The notes: generated by a model from the letters alone, not told the origin. DNA of 64,000 nucleotides from Agreia pratensis (GCF_900177685.1 NZ_FXAY01000001.1:248001-312000); one strand, 5' to 3'; positions 50,148 to 60,351 are shown, counted from the stretch's first letter. A program made the numbers and translations.

Positions 50148-51977
50148 CTACTCCTCATCCCACTCTGGGGCGATCTGCTGTGCGTGTTCGATCAGCGAGT
50201 TGCTGACGCCTTGCGGAACCATCGGCCAGACCATGGCATCTCGGCTCACGATGAAGTCGATCACGACCGGGCGGTCGTTCGTCTCGATCGCGAGCTTGAT
50301 CGCCGCGTCGATCTCCTCGACCTTGGTGACTCTGATGCCGAGAGCGCCGTACGCGTCGGCGAGCTTCACGAAGTCGGGCACCATCGCCGTGCCATGGCCG
50401 GTATTGAGGTCGGTGAACGAGTGCCGTCCGTCGTAGAACAGGCTCTGCCACTGCCGCACCATGCCGAGCGAGGAGTTGTTGATGATGGCGACCTTGATCG
50501 GGATGTTGTTGATCGTGCAGGTCGCCAGTTCCTGATTGGTCATCTGGAAGCATCCATCACCGTCGATCGCCCATACGGTGCGGTCGGGCTCGGCGACCTT
50601 GGCGCCCATGGCGGCGGGAACGCCGTAGCCCATGGTGCCGGCGCCGCCGGAGTTCAGCCAGGCATTGGGCCGCTCGTACTTGATGAACTGGGCCGCCCAC
50701 ATCTGGTGCTGGCCGACTCCGGATGCATAGATCGCCTCTGGTCCGGACAGCTCGCCGATGCGCTTGATCACGTACTGCGGCGAGAGCAGACCGTCGGTCG
50801 GCTCCGCGTAGCCGAGCGGGAACTCGACCTGCAGGCCGCGAAGGTACTCCCACCAGTCGGCGATGTCGGGCCGCGTCTCTGTGGCGGCAGCCGTGGCCAC
50901 GAACGCCTTCGTGAGATCGGCGATCACATCTTTCGCGTCGCCCACGATGGGAACGTCAGCCGCGCGGATCTTGCCGATCTCGGCCGGGTCGACGTCGACG
51001 TGCACGATCTTGGCGTTGGGCGCGAACTCGCTGACCTTGCCGGTGACGCGGTCGTCGAAGCGCGCTCCGAGAGCGACGATGAGGTCGCTCTCTTGCAGCG
51101 CGAGAACGGCGGGCACGGTTCCGTGCATGCCCGGCATACCGAGATTCTGCTCGTGAGAGTCAGGGAACGCGCCTCGTGCCATCAGCGTGGTGACCACGGG
51201 CGTTCCGGTCGTCTCGGCCAGCACGGCGAGTTCGGCCGATGCCTCGGCCCGGATGACTCCGCCACCGACGTAGAAGACCGGCTTCTTCGCCTCGAGGATG
51301 AGCTGAGCCGCGGCCTGGATCTGCTTGCCGTGCGCCTTGGTCACCGGGCGGTACCCCGCGAGGTCGACCTTCGGGTTCCACACGAACGGTGCCGAGTTCT
51401 GCTGCGCATCTTTCGTGATGTCGACGAGCACGGGGCCTGGTCGGCCGGTGGATGCGATGTGATACGCGGCGGCGAGGGTCGCGGGCACGTCTTCCGGCTT
51501 GGTGACCAGGAAGGAGTGCTTGGTGATCGGCATCGTGATACCCACGATGTCGACCTCCTGGAACGCGTCGGTGCCCATCAGGGTCGAGAAGACCTGTCCG
51601 GTGATGATGAGCACGGGAACCGAGTCCATGTATGCGTCGGCGATGGCCGTCACCAGGTTGGTGGCGCCGGGGCCGGACGTCGCGATGGCGACGCCCACCT
51701 TGTTCGTCGACGAGGCGTAGCCTTCGGCCGCGTGGCCGGCGCCCTGCTCGTGCCGAACGAGGATGTGCCTGATCGCGGTCGACGCCATGAGCTCGTCGTA
51801 GAACGGAATGATGGCGCCGCCGGGAAGCCCGAAGACATCTTTTACACCGAGGTGCTCGAGCGAGCGCAGGATCGCGCCAGAGCCCGTCAGGATTTCAGGG
51901 GTGTTCGCTCCAGAGGGAGAGGAGGCCGGCTTGGGAAACGCCGGAGAGCTTGGCACGGGAGATGGATCCACGGGCAT
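50148..51977 (-). CDS. ilvB: Acetolactate synthase large subunit
   Basis: 609-residue ThDP enzyme, first common step of branched-chain amino acid synthesis. [20 protein letters not shown] and the catalytic Glu region [16 protein letters not shown] lie near the start. FAD domain in the middle. ThDP motif [20 protein letters not shown] Pro/Ser-rich N-terminus of 30 residues is extra. ATG with AGGAAA upstream. Lies after ilvD, before ilvN. Confidence 0.97.
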   Translation of the reverse strand: MPVDPSPVPSSPAFPKPASSPSGANTPEILTGSGAILRSLEHLGVKDVFGLPGGAIIPFYDELMASTAIRHILVRHEQGAGHAAEGYASSTNKVGVAIATSGPGATNLVTAIADAYMDSVPVLIITGQVFSTLMGTDAFQEVDIVGITMPITKHSFLVTKPEDVPATLAAAYHIASTGRPGPVLVDITKDAQQNSAPFVWNPKVDLAGYRPVTKAHGKQIQAAAQLILEAKKPVFYVGGGVIRAEASAELAVLAETTGTPVVTTLMARGAFPDSHEQNLGMPGMHGTVPAVLALQESDLIVALGARFDDRVTGKVSEFAPNAKIVHVDVDPAEIGKIRAADVPIVGDAKDVIADLTKAFVATAAATETRPDIADWWEYLRGLQVEFPLGYAEPTDGLLSPQYVIKRIGELSGPEAIYASGVGQHQMWAAQFIKYERPNAWLNSGGAGTMGYGVPAAMGAKVAEPDRTVWAIDGDGCFQMTNQELATCTINNIPIKVAIINNSSLGMVRQWQSLFYDGRHSFTDLNTGHGTAMVPDFVKLADAYGALGIRVTKVEEIDAAIKLAIETNDRPVVIDFIVSRDAMVWPMVPQGVSNSLIEHAQQIAPEWDEE

Positions 51978-52059
51978 GTTGTTTTCCTAGCTTGGTGCCT
52001 GCACAGCGTGTCGCCTTTGCACTGCAGCAGACGAATGGTGATGAGGGTGGAGCGCGGTA

Positions 52060-53754
52060 CTACCCCGTGATGGCGCCGGTCGCTGCCGACTTCACCAGTT
52101 TCGAGTACTTTGCCAGAACGCCACGGGTATAGCGCGGAGGAAGAGGGGCCCAGCCGTCTCGGCGGGCTGCAAGCTCATCGGCCTCGACGAGTAACTCGAG
52201 GGAGCGAGCGGCGATATCGACCCGTATTAGATCACCATCGCGCACGAAGGCGATAGGACCTTCGTCCACCGCTTCGGGTGCTATGTGGCCGATACACAGT
52301 CCGGTTGTGCCGCCTGAGAATCTGCCGTCCGTCAATAGTAGTACATCTTTTCCGAGGCCGGCTCCCTTGATGGCGGCCGTGATGGCGAGCATTTCACGCA
52401 TTCCGGGGCCGCCCTTCGGGCCCTCGTAGCGGATCACCACGACGTCTCCATGCTCGATCAGTCCCTCGGTCAGCGCATCCATGGCAGCGCGCTCACGCTC
52501 GAACACCTTCGCGGGGCCCTCGAAGACCGCGGCGTCGAATCCGGCCGTCTTGACGACGGCACCCTCGGGAGCCAACGAACCCTTGAGAACCGTGAGTCCA
52601 CCGGTGGGGTGGATCGGGTTGTCGAGCGTGCGGAGGACCTTGCCATCGAGCTCGGGGATGTCGAGCTCGGCCAGGTTCTCGGCCAGCGTCTTGCCGGTGA
52701 CAGTGAGAACGTCTCCATGCAGCAGACCGGCGTCGAGCAACGCCTTCATGAGCACCGGCAGGCCGCCGTGGCGATCCATGTCGTTCATGACGTAGCGGCC
52801 GAACGGTTTCATGTCGGCGAGGTGCGGGATCGTGTCACCGATGCGGTTGAAGTCGTCGATCGTGAGGTCGACATCGGCCTCATAGGCGATCGCGAGAAGG
52901 TGCAGGATGACGTTGGTCGAGCCTCCGAGGGCCATCGCCACGGCGATGGCGTTCTCGAACGCCGGCTTGGTCAGGATGTCACGGGCGGTGATGCCGAGGC
53001 GCAGCATGTTGACGACGGCCTCGCCGCTGCGGTGCGCGTAGTAGTCGCGGCGACGATCGGCAGACGCGGGAGAAGCGGAGCCGGGCAGGCTCATGCCGAG
53101 GGCTTCGGCGACGCTGGCCATGGTGTTGGCCGTGTACATGCCACCGCAGGCGCCCTCGCCCGGCGCGAACGCGCATTCGATGCGCTTGGCATCCGCCTCG
53201 CTCATGGTGCCGGCCTTCACTCCACCGACAGCCTCGAACGAGTCGATGATGGTGATGTCTTTCTCGGTGCCGTCAGAGAGCTTCACCCAGCCCGGTGCGA
53301 TCGAACCAGCGTAGAGAAACACGCTCGCGAGGTCGAGCCGGGCAGCCGCCATGAGCATGCCGGGCAGCGACTTGTCGCATCCGGCTAGAAGAACCGAGCC
53401 GTCGAGGCGCTCGGCCTGCATAACGACCTCGACACTGTCGGCGATGACCTCTCGCGAAACGAGTGAGAAGTGCATGCCTTCGTGGCCCATCGAGATACCG
53501 TCGGAGACGGAGACGGTGCCGAACTGAAGCGGGTAGCCACCGCCCGAATGCACACCCTCTTTTGCACCCTGGGCGAGACGGTCGAGCGACAGATTGCAGG
53601 GCGTGATCTCGTTCCACGAGCTCGCGATGCCGATCTGCGGCTTCTCCCAGTCGGCATCTCCCATTCCGACGGCTCGAAGCATTCCGCGCGAGGTAGTGGC
53701 TTCGATTCCATCGGTGACGACGCGACTGCGCGGCTTCATGTCTATTTCGGGCAT
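52060..53754 (-). CDS. ilvD: Dihydroxy-acid dehydratase
   Basis: 564-residue Fe-S dehydratase. Cluster ligands: [20 protein letters not shown] and [20 protein letters not shown]; near the C-terminus [20 protein letters not shown]. It forms the 2-oxo acid precursors of valine and isoleucine. Leaderless: TAAACT (53761-53766) is six bases before ATG. Followed 82 bases later by ilvB. Confidence 0.97.
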   Translation of the reverse strand: MPEIDMKPRSRVVTDGIEATTSRGMLRAVGMGDADWEKPQIGIASSWNEITPCNLSLDRLAQGAKEGVHSGGGYPLQFGTVSVSDGISMGHEGMHFSLVSREVIADSVEVVMQAERLDGSVLLAGCDKSLPGMLMAAARLDLASVFLYAGSIAPGWVKLSDGTEKDITIIDSFEAVGGVKAGTMSEADAKRIECAFAPGEGACGGMYTANTMASVAEALGMSLPGSASPASADRRRDYYAHRSGEAVVNMLRLGITARDILTKPAFENAIAVAMALGGSTNVILHLLAIAYEADVDLTIDDFNRIGDTIPHLADMKPFGRYVMNDMDRHGGLPVLMKALLDAGLLHGDVLTVTGKTLAENLAELDIPELDGKVLRTLDNPIHPTGGLTVLKGSLAPEGAVVKTAGFDAAVFEGPAKVFERERAAMDALTEGLIEHGDVVVIRYEGPKGGPGMREMLAITAAIKGAGLGKDVLLLTDGRFSGGTTGLCIGHIAPEAVDEGPIAFVRDGDLIRVDIAARSLELLVEADELAARRDGWAPLPPRYTRGVLAKYSKLVKSAATGAITG

Positions 53755-53773
53755 GTTACGAGTTTAGAACCAC

Positions 53774-54610
53774 TCAGCTAGCAGACATGCGCGCCTCGGC
53801 TCGGAATTGGCCGAGCATGGCCAACACCTGTGCGACCTCGGCCTCGTCGCTCACGCGGAACTCCGCGATCGTCTTTCCCGAGCCGCTCTTCAGGCCGAAG
53901 TCGCCGCTGCGCAGCACGGCGAACGCGTCTTCATCGGTCACATCGTCGCCCGCGTAGAACACGGCCGTTGCCTTCGTGTACTCCTTGAGATGCAGAAGCG
54001 CCTCGCCCTTGGTCGTCGACCTGATCGAGAACTCGAGCACGTTCTTGCCTTCGCGCACGGTGAGACCTTCGATCTCGGACTTCGTCTCGGCCAGCGCCAT
54101 GAGGTGGGCCTGCCTGCTGCCCTCGTCGGAGGCGAGACGGGTATGAAGTGCGAAGCCCGCGGGCTTCGACTCGATCCAGACATCGTCGACGCGGTCTGCC
54201 ACGTCTTCGAGCACCTCGCTGAGCACGTCGACCTGGGCGAGTTCCTGCGTATCGAGTGTGAGCCGAGTGGGGCTGTCGAGCCGGATCTCGACGCCGTGCG
54301 AACCGACGAGCAGCACGTCGTCGGGAAGATCGCTCACCTGCTCCAGGCTCTCCATCGCGCGGCCGGAGATGAGGGCGACGCGCGTCGAATCGAGCTTCAG
54401 CAGCTCGAGCACCGCACGCCTCGCCTCGGGAAGGGCGCGCGCGTGGCTCGGAACATCGACCTCGGGCGCAAGAGTGCCATCGAAGTCGAGCGCGACCAGC
54501 AGGCGCTCGGTTCGGGCGAGTTCGCGCAGACGGGCGATGAGTTCGTCGGTCTCATCGAGCTGGATGCCGGATTCGCCGACGTGGCTGGCGGTGGTCGACG
54601 GAGTACTCAT
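53774..54610 (-). CDS. otsB: Trehalose-6-phosphate phosphatase
   Basis: 278-residue HAD-family phosphatase. Nucleophile loop LLVALDFDGTLAPEVDVP, second motif VALISGRAMESL, and acidic loop FYAGDDVTDEDAFAVL. It converts trehalose-6-phosphate to trehalose. Its ATG overlaps the otsA stop (ATGA), so synthase and phosphatase are coupled. Confidence 0.95.
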   Translation of the reverse strand: MSTPSTTASHVGESGIQLDETDELIARLRELARTERLLVALDFDGTLAPEVDVPSHARALPEARRAVLELLKLDSTRVALISGRAMESLEQVSDLPDDVLLVGSHGVEIRLDSPTRLTLDTQELAQVDVLSEVLEDVADRVDDVWIESKPAGFALHTRLASDEGSRQAHLMALAETKSEIEGLTVREGKNVLEFSIRSTTKGEALLHLKEYTKATAVFYAGDDVTDEDAFAVLRSGDFGLKSGSGKTIAEFRVSDEAEVAQVLAMLGQFRAEARMSAS

Positions 54611-56145
54611 CGGTCGGATGCTCCCCATTTGGTCGCGACATACGAGGGTGTGCCGCTCGGATCGGTCAAGGTCGACAGGAACGCGGTGGACCAGCGCGAC
54701 ACGTCGTAGTCGCGCACTCTCTTGCGCAGCGCACGCATCCGCTTGGTTCGTTCGCTCTTAGTCATCTGGATCGCCTCGAGGATCGACTCCTTGAGGCCGT
54801 CGATGTCGTGCGGGTTCACGAGAAGCGCACTCTTGAGCTCGTCGGCAGCGCCGGCGAACTCGCTGAGAACCAGAACGCCGTCGTCATCGAAGCGGCTGGC
54901 CACATATTCTTTGGCCACGAGATTCATGCCGTCACGCAGAGCGGTGACGAGCATCACATCGCTCGCGAGGTAGAGCGCCACCATCTCTTCTCTCGGATAC
55001 CCCTGGTGCAGGTAGCTGATCGCGGTGTGGCTGATGCTGGAGTAGTCGCCGTTGATGCGGCCGACAGTGAGTTCGACCTCGTCGCGCAGCTGCTGGTATG
55101 CGGCGACGCGTTCACGACTCGGACTCGCGACCTGCACGAGCGTCACGTCTTCGACAGTGACCGCGCCATCGGCGAGGAGTTCACCGAACGCCTTGAGCCG
55201 GTGGCCGATGCCCTTCGTGTAGTCGAGTCGATCGACGCCGAGCATAACGACCTTGGGGTTTCCGAGTCCCGCGCGGATCTCCTTCGCCCTGGCCTGGATA
55301 TCGGGGCGACGGGCAAGGTCTTCGAAGCTCTGCGTGTCGATCGAAATGGGGAAATGCCGCGCGTGCACGGTGCGCACCAGGCTTCCTCTTCTCGATGTCG
55401 AGACCCGGGCAGGCTCGATCGCCTCCGAGATCTCCTCGTCGATCGGCACATCGATCGCCGTGCCCTTCGTCGTGAAGCTCAGCAGACGACGCACGGCGCG
55501 CGTGAAGTTGCCCGCGTCGGCCGCGCGTTGGAAACCGATGAGGTCGGCTCCGAGAAGTCCCTCGATGATCTGGGCCCGCCACGGCAGCTGCGAGAAGATG
55601 CCGTATGCGGGAAACGGAATGTGGTTGAAGAAGCCGATGGTGAGGTCGGGGCGCAGCTCACGCAGAATCTTGGGCACCAGCTGGAGCTGGTAGTCCTGAA
55701 CCCAGACCGTGCCGTCGGTCGCGGTGACCGATGCCGCCTTCTCAGCGAAGCGCTGGTTGACCCGCACGTACGACTCCCACCACTCGCGGTGATACGTGGG
55801 CGGTGCGATCACGTCGTGATAGAGCGGCCACAGCGTGTCGTTCGAGAAGCCCTCGTAGTACTCCTCGATGTCGGCAGCGCTGAGGGTGACGGGAACGATC
55901 GAGATGTCGTCGTGTTCGAAGGGCTCCGATTCGTCGTCGGCCACTCCAGCCCACCCGACCCAGGCGCCGTCGGCCTGCTTCATGACAGGCTCGAGCGCGG
56001 TTACGAGGCCGCCGGGAGACGTGCGCCACTCGACGCTGCCGTCGGGGCGGGTCACCTTGTCTACAGGGAGCCTGTTAGAGACGACAACGAGATCGTAGGT
56101 ACCGACAGGGGTGTTCGGCCGCGGTGCGGCCTCTTCCGTGGAAAT
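54607..56145 (-). CDS. otsA: Trehalose-6-phosphate synthase, apparent ATT start
   Basis: 512-residue GT20 glycosyltransferase joining UDP-glucose and glucose-6-phosphate. The N-terminal strand YDLVVVSNRLPVD and GGLVTALEPV are essential sugar-binding parts; later VWVQDYQLQLVPKIL, FFNHIPFPAYGIF, MLGVDRLDYTKGI and SEFAGAADEL. No ATG, GTG, TTG or CTG codon occurs in frame between an upstream TAG (56202-56204) and the GTG at 56055, which would remove SNRLP. An ATT at 56143-56145 lies six bases after GAGGAG and is the best start. A sequencing error is the alternative. Confidence 0.88.
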   Translation of the reverse strand: MSTEEAAPRPNTPVGTYDLVVVSNRLPVDKVTRPDGSVEWRTSPGGLVTALEPVMKQADGAWVGWAGVADDESEPFEHDDISIVPVTLSAADIEEYYEGFSNDTLWPLYHDVIAPPTYHREWWESYVRVNQRFAEKAASVTATDGTVWVQDYQLQLVPKILRELRPDLTIGFFNHIPFPAYGIFSQLPWRAQIIEGLLGADLIGFQRAADAGNFTRAVRRLLSFTTKGTAIDVPIDEEISEAIEPARVSTSRRGSLVRTVHARHFPISIDTQSFEDLARRPDIQARAKEIRAGLGNPKVVMLGVDRLDYTKGIGHRLKAFGELLADGAVTVEDVTLVQVASPSRERVAAYQQLRDEVELTVGRINGDYSSISHTAISYLHQGYPREEMVALYLASDVMLVTALRDGMNLVAKEYVASRFDDDGVLVLSEFAGAADELKSALLVNPHDIDGLKESILEAIQMTKSERTKRMRALRKRVRDYDVSRWSTAFLSTLTDPSGTPSYVATKWGASDR

Positions 56146-56333
56146 GGTGAACTCCTCGTTTGCCGCCGACGAAGTCGTCGACCGTGTAGACCAGTTATCA
56201 GGCTACCAGTCGCCCGCGTTCGCCCGCCGGTTCGCTGAGCATGCGCTATACAAGGCGACCCCGAGCATCCGGAACCCCGAGGCGGCGCGTGGGCAGAGCG
56301 ACTAGCCTGAAAACCTGAACCCCGGAGGCTCGT

Positions 56334-56528
56334 ATGCGCAAATTCATCTTCAACTCGAGTGTGATCGGTGCCGTCGTCGGCGCCTGGTCCGTGCTGCAGA
56401 CCACCAGGCAGGGTCCGCGCGATTGGCGCCTGGCGCTCATGTGGGTGAGCTGGGGCATCACGGTCGCCCTCGCCATCGGCAGCGTGATGCAGGCAGACGA
56501 CGACGCGCGCGAACTCGACGCGAAGTAG
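56334..56528 (+). CDS. Small membrane-associated protein
   Basis: 64 residues with two weakly hydrophobic segments (SSVIGAVVGAWSVLQTT; LALMWVSWGITVALAIGSVM) and a charged tail. No family recognised. GGAGG lies five bases before the ATG, and a -10-like TAGCCT precedes it. It is divergent from otsA and ends beside a REP pair. Confidence 0.7.
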   Translation: MRKFIFNSSVIGAVVGAWSVLQTTRQGPRDWRLALMWVSWGITVALAIGSVMQADDDARELDAK

Positions 56529-56535
56529 TCTCCTC

Positions 56536-56596
56536 CGTTCCCTGAGCCTGTCGAAGGGGCTTTTCGACTCAGGCCCTTCGACAAGCTCAGGGAACG
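56536..56596. repeat. REP-like inverted pair
   Basis: Two 23-bp arms (56536-56558 and 56574-56596) of the dispersed repeat in opposite orientation, with a 15-nt loop, form a long hairpin. It lies exactly between two convergent genes and probably serves as their shared terminator. Confidence 0.85.
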
Positions 56597-56601
56597 GGGC
56601 T

Positions 56602-57369
56602 TCAGGCGAGGAAGCCGCGCAGCAGCGCCTCGGATCCCTCGAGGTGCTCGCGCATCGCGATTGCCGCCTTCTCGGAATCACCCGTGAGGATCGCGAGCAC
56701 GATCTGTTCGTGCTGCTCATTCGAGTGCGCGATGTTGCGCTCGAGCAGCGGAATGTGATCGAGGAACTCGTTGACACGCATGCGGTTGTCGGCCAACAGC
56801 GCCATGAGTGATGGCACGCCGACCAGCTCGCCTATCGCGAGGTGCAGGCGGGAGTCCAGCCTCCGATAATCGTCGGCCTCTGCGTCTGCGGTCTCACGCA
56901 TGCTCGTCCACAGGAGTTCGCGCTGCGCCTTCGTCAGCGAGCGGTCGGCCGCCGCACGAGCTGCACCGACCTCGAGGAGGTCGCGAAGCCCGAGCACGTC
57001 GTCGAGATCCGCCTGCGACACCTGCTCAGGCTGGCGCGCGGTGTCGTCGAGCACGCTGCTCAGCCCGACGAGAGGAACCCGATCGCTCACGAAGGTTCCG
57101 CCGTAGCGCCCGCGCCTGGAGACGAGAAAGCCGGCATCCGCGAGCGCCTTGATGGCGTCTCGCACGGTGTCTCGGCTCACCCCGAAGCGCAGTGCGAGAT
57201 CGCGCTCGCTGGGAAGGGCGTCCCCCGGCGAGACCACTCCGAGGCGAATCGTCTGCAGCAGCCTCGAGACCGTGTCTTCGAAGGCATTGCCGGTGCGCAC
57301 CCGGCGCAACAGAGCGTCGCCGGCCAGGCCCGCGGCATCCGGATGCGGCCCGCCCGCGGAATCGGTCAT
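56602..57369 (-). CDS. FadR-subfamily GntR regulator
   Basis: 255 residues: winged helix at about 35-95 (GDALPSERDLALRFGVSRDT; AIKALADAGFLVSRRGRYGG) and a helical FCD ligand domain (VLGLRDLLEVGAARAAADRS; FLDHIPLLERNIAHSNEQHE) with metal-binding histidines. It lies last in the ligase-hydrolase-dehydrogenase operon (14 bases after the SDR), so it probably controls it in response to a pathway acid. Confidence 0.92.
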   Translation of the reverse strand: MTDSAGGPHPDAAGLAGDALLRRVRTGNAFEDTVSRLLQTIRLGVVSPGDALPSERDLALRFGVSRDTVRDAIKALADAGFLVSRRGRYGGTFVSDRVPLVGLSSVLDDTARQPEQVSQADLDDVLGLRDLLEVGAARAAADRSLTKAQRELLWTSMRETADAEADDYRRLDSRLHLAIGELVGVPSLMALLADNRMRVNEFLDHIPLLERNIAHSNEQHEQIVLAILTGDSEKAAIAMREHLEGSEALLRGFLA

Positions 57370-57383
57370 CGCTTCGCCGCCCG

Positions 57384-58175
57384 CTATTCGGGCGTCACGT
57401 AGGCGGAGCTGATGCCCCCGTCGACGAGGAAGGTCGAGCCCGTGATGAACGAGGAGTCGTCGCTCGCGAGGAAGGCGACCGAGGCGGCCAGTTCCTCTGG
57501 CTCGGCGAAACGGCCGAGGGGAATGTGCACCAGACGACGCTGAGCCCGTGCCGGGTCTTTGGCGAACAGCTCCTGCAGCAGGGGCGTGTTAACGGGGCCC
57601 GGGCAGAGAGCGTTGACCCGGATGCCCTGACGGGCGAATTGCACTCCGAGCTCACGCGACATGGCCAGGACTCCACCCTTCGACGCCGTGTACGAGATCT
57701 GCGAGGTGGCCGATCCCATCACGGCCACGAACGACGCGGTGTTGATGATCGATCCGCGCTTCTGCGGAACCATGTAGCGCAGAGCGGCGCGCGAGCACAG
57801 GTACACCGACTTGAGGTTCACGTCTTGCACCTTCTCCCACGCTGGAAGCTCGGTGGTCTCGATGGAGTCGTCGTCGGGCGGCGAGATGCCCGCGTTGTTG
57901 AAGGCGACATCGACGGATCCGTAGGTGTCGAAAGCCACCTTGAACAGATTGTCGACCTGAGCTTCGTCTGTGACGTTCACCTGCACGAAGAGGCCGCCCA
58001 CGGCCTCGGCTGCGCGCTCACCGGAGGCAGCATCCATGTCGCCGATGACGACGGTGGCTCCCTCGGCGGCGAAGCGCCTGGCCGTGGCGAAGCCGATGCC
58101 GCTGGCTCCCCCGGTGATCACCGCCACCTTGCCGGCGAGCCGCTTCGTGAGGTCGATGGTGGGCAGGTCGGTCAT
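57384..58175 (-). CDS. SDR family oxidoreductase
   Basis: 263-residue short-chain dehydrogenase. Nucleotide motif VAVITGGASGIGFATA, D of GDMDAAS (NAD preference), NNAG, and catalytic S, Y, K in SATSQISYTASKGG. C-terminus typical: GSTFLVDGGISSAYV. Its ATG overlaps the aldehyde dehydrogenase stop (ATGA). In this operon it could oxidise the hydroxyl of a gamma-glutamylated amino-alcohol; this is inference. Confidence 0.93.
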   Translation of the reverse strand: MTDLPTIDLTKRLAGKVAVITGGASGIGFATARRFAAEGATVVIGDMDAASGERAAEAVGGLFVQVNVTDEAQVDNLFKVAFDTYGSVDVAFNNAGISPPDDDSIETTELPAWEKVQDVNLKSVYLCSRAALRYMVPQKRGSIINTASFVAVMGSATSQISYTASKGGVLAMSRELGVQFARQGIRVNALCPGPVNTPLLQELFAKDPARAQRRLVHIPLGRFAEPEELAASVAFLASDDSSFITGSTFLVDGGISSAYVTPE

Positions 58176-59539
58176 GAGAGCTCCTCTACGGCGATGAAGA
58201 CGTTCTTGGTGTCGGTGAAACTGAGGGGTGCGTCGGGGCCCAGCTCGCGGCCGAGGCCCGACTGCTTGAAGCCGCCGAAGGGCGTCGTGTAGCGAACAGA
58301 CGAGTGCGAATTCACCGAGAGGTTGCCTGCTTCGACGGCTCTCGATACACGCAGGGCTCGGCCGACGTCGCGGGTCCAGATACTTCCCGAGAGGCCGTAC
58401 TCCGTCGCGTTCGCGAGCGACACCGCGTCGGCCTCGCCATCGAATGGGAGCACGGTGACGACGGGTCCGAAGATCTCCTCCGTCGCGGTGCGGTCGTCGC
58501 GGCCAGGTGTGAGCACGGTCGGCGCAAACCAGTAGCCGGCGCCCGTGGGCGCCGATCCGCGGAAGGCGACCTGACTTTCATCGGGAACGTACGAGCTGAC
58601 CTGTGCGTGGTGCTTCGCCGACACGAGGGGGCCCATCTCGGTCGCTTCGTCGCGCGGGTCTCCGACAGCGACCTTGGCCACGGCAGGCTCCAGCAACTCC
58701 ATGAAGCGGTCGTAGACGCTGCGCTCCACGAGGATTCTCGAGCGGGCACAGCAGTCCTGACCGGCATTGTCGAAGACTCCGGCGGGCGCCGATGCGGCGG
58801 CCTTCTCGAGGTCGGAGTCGGCGAACACGATGTTGGCGCTCTTGCCACCGAGCTCGAGCGTCACGCGCTTCACCTGATCGGCGCTCTTCGCCATGATCTT
58901 CTTGCCGACCGCGGTCGATCCGGTGAAGACGACCTTGCGCACGGTCTGATTCGTGACGAAGCGGTCGCCCACCACCGACCCGTGACCGGGCAGCACCTGG
59001 AACAGCCCGTCGGGCAACCCCGCCTCGAGCCCGATCTCCGCGAGCCGCATCGAGGTCAGCGGCGTCCATTCGGCGGGCTTGAGCACCACGGCGTTGCCGG
59101 CCGCGAGCGCCGGAGCGAACCCCCACGCGGCGATGGTCATCGGAAAGTTCCAGGGGGTGATGACACCGACGACTCCCAGCGGCTCATGGAAGGTCACGTC
59201 GAGCCCGCCGGCGACAGGGATCTGCTTGCCGAAAAGGCGCTCGGGCGCTGCCGAGTAGTAGGTGAGCACGTCGCGCACGTGGCCCGCTTCCCACCGAGCC
59301 TGACCGATCGGATGGCCCGAATTCAGGGTCTCCAGTTGGGCGAGGGCCTCGACGTCGGCGTCGACGGCCGCCGCGAAGTCGCGCAGAGTCTGGGCCCGCT
59401 CGGCCGGGGCCCGACGCGCCCACGCTCTCTGCGCATCCGATGCCCTCGCGATGGCGTCGTCGGTGCCCTCGACGTCGAAGAGTTCGACGTCGGTGACGGC
59501 CTCTTCGGTCGCAGGGTTGATCACTGTGTAGCTGCTCAT
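58172..59539 (-). CDS. Aldehyde dehydrogenase (PuuC-like role)
   Basis: 455-residue NAD(P)-dependent ALDH. PLGVVGVITPWNFPMTIAAW, VVFTGSTAVGKKI, the catalytic Glu in LELGGKSANIV and catalytic Cys in FDNAGQDCCARSRI, then EEIFGPVVTVLPF. Somewhat shorter than the 480-500 usual. The context suggests it oxidises a gamma-glutamyl aminoaldehyde to the acid. ATG overlaps the PuuD-like gene's stop by four bases. Confidence 0.93.
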   Translation of the reverse strand: MSSYTVINPATEEAVTDVELFDVEGTDDAIARASDAQRAWARRAPAERAQTLRDFAAAVDADVEALAQLETLNSGHPIGQARWEAGHVRDVLTYYSAAPERLFGKQIPVAGGLDVTFHEPLGVVGVITPWNFPMTIAAWGFAPALAAGNAVVLKPAEWTPLTSMRLAEIGLEAGLPDGLFQVLPGHGSVVGDRFVTNQTVRKVVFTGSTAVGKKIMAKSADQVKRVTLELGGKSANIVFADSDLEKAAASAPAGVFDNAGQDCCARSRILVERSVYDRFMELLEPAVAKVAVGDPRDEATEMGPLVSAKHHAQVSSYVPDESQVAFRGSAPTGAGYWFAPTVLTPGRDDRTATEEIFGPVVTVLPFDGEADAVSLANATEYGLSGSIWTRDVGRALRVSRAVEAGNLSVNSHSSVRYTTPFGGFKQSGLGRELGPDAPLSFTDTKNVFIAVEELS

Positions 59540-60351
59540 GCGTTGGGGCTGTCCTGTTCTTGGGCTCGATACTGTCTTGCTGCCTCGACGAGGCCTGCGA
59601 ACAGGCGGATGTCGTCGCGCGACTCTTCGGGATGCCACTGCACGGCCACACCGAACGGAACCGAGTCGAGCTCGACCGCCTCGATCGTTCCGTCGGGCGT
59701 GCGTGCGGTGACGACGAGTCCGTCGCCGAGCGCATCGATGGCCTGGTGGTGATAGACGGGAACGTCGATCGCGTCCGTTCCCTGAGCTTGTCGAAGGGGG
59801 CCGTTCGAGGAGTTCCCTTCGACAGGCTCAGGGAACGGGAAGAGAAGCGACGAGAGGCGCGAATCCTCGGCGACGCTAACCTCGACGTGATTGAAGACGC
59901 CCTCGCCGGCCTGGTATCGACGGTCGCCGACGACATCCGGCAGGTGCTGGTGCAGAGTGCCCCCTCGGGCGACGTTGAGCATCTGCGCTCCACGGCAGAT
60001 GCCGAGGAACGGAATCTCGCGCTCGATCGCCCGGCGCAGCAGCGCATCCTCCCAGGCGTCGCGGTCGGGACGCGGCTCGTCGGTCTCCGGGTGCGCATCC
60101 TGCCCGTAGCGCGATGACTCGATGTCTTTGCCCCCGGTGAGGATCAGCCCGTCGAGCGAGTCGAGCAGGCGGTCGGCGATCGCTTCACTGATGGCCTGCG
60201 GCGGAAGCAGCACTGCGATGCCTCCGGCCTTCTCGACAGCGTCGAAGTAGACCTTCGGCAGAAACGATGCGGGCACGTCCCAGACGCCGGTCTTCGCGCG
60301 CTCGAGGTACGTTGTGAGCCCGATGACGGGCAGCCGATCAGAGGCGCTCAA
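59536..60351 (-). CDS. Gamma-glutamyl amide hydrolase, PuuD-like, with repeat insertion
   Basis: 271-residue class I glutamine amidotransferase-fold hydrolase. Nucleophile C119 in FLGICRGAQMLN; catalytic His/Glu in VAVQWHPEE (H240, E242); ILTGGKDIESSRYG as in PuuD. Residues 171-192 ([22 protein letters not shown]) are encoded by a REP-like inverted pair, inserted in frame just before IDVPVYHHQAID. TTG 60351 start overlaps the upstream gene by 14 bases with AGAGGA nine bases away. Expected to release glutamate from a gamma-glutamyl acid. Confidence 0.88.
   Translation of the reverse strand: MSASDRLPVIGLTTYLERAKTGVWDVPASFLPKVYFDAVEKAGGIAVLLPPQAISEAIADRLLDSLDGLILTGGKDIESSRYGQDAHPETDEPRPDRDAWEDALLRRAIEREIPFLGICRGAQMLNVARGGTLHQHLPDVVGDRRYQAGEGVFNHVEVSVAEDSRLSSLLFPFPEPVEGNSSNGPLRQAQGTDAIDVPVYHHQAIDALGDGLVVTARTPDGTIEAVELDSVPFGVAVQWHPEESRDDIRLFAGLVEAARQYRAQEQDSPNA
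59776..59837. repeat. REP-like inverted pair inside a coding region
   Basis: Two 23-bp arms (59776-59798, 59815-59837) in opposite orientation with a 16-nt loop. With a few flanking bases the element totals a multiple of three and keeps the PuuD-like frame open. Confidence 0.85.

Noticed and set aside
54607-56055. otsA starting at GTG 56055
   Set aside because: This start would remove the VVVSNRLP strand needed for glucose-6-phosphate binding, and no Shine-Dalgarno precedes it.
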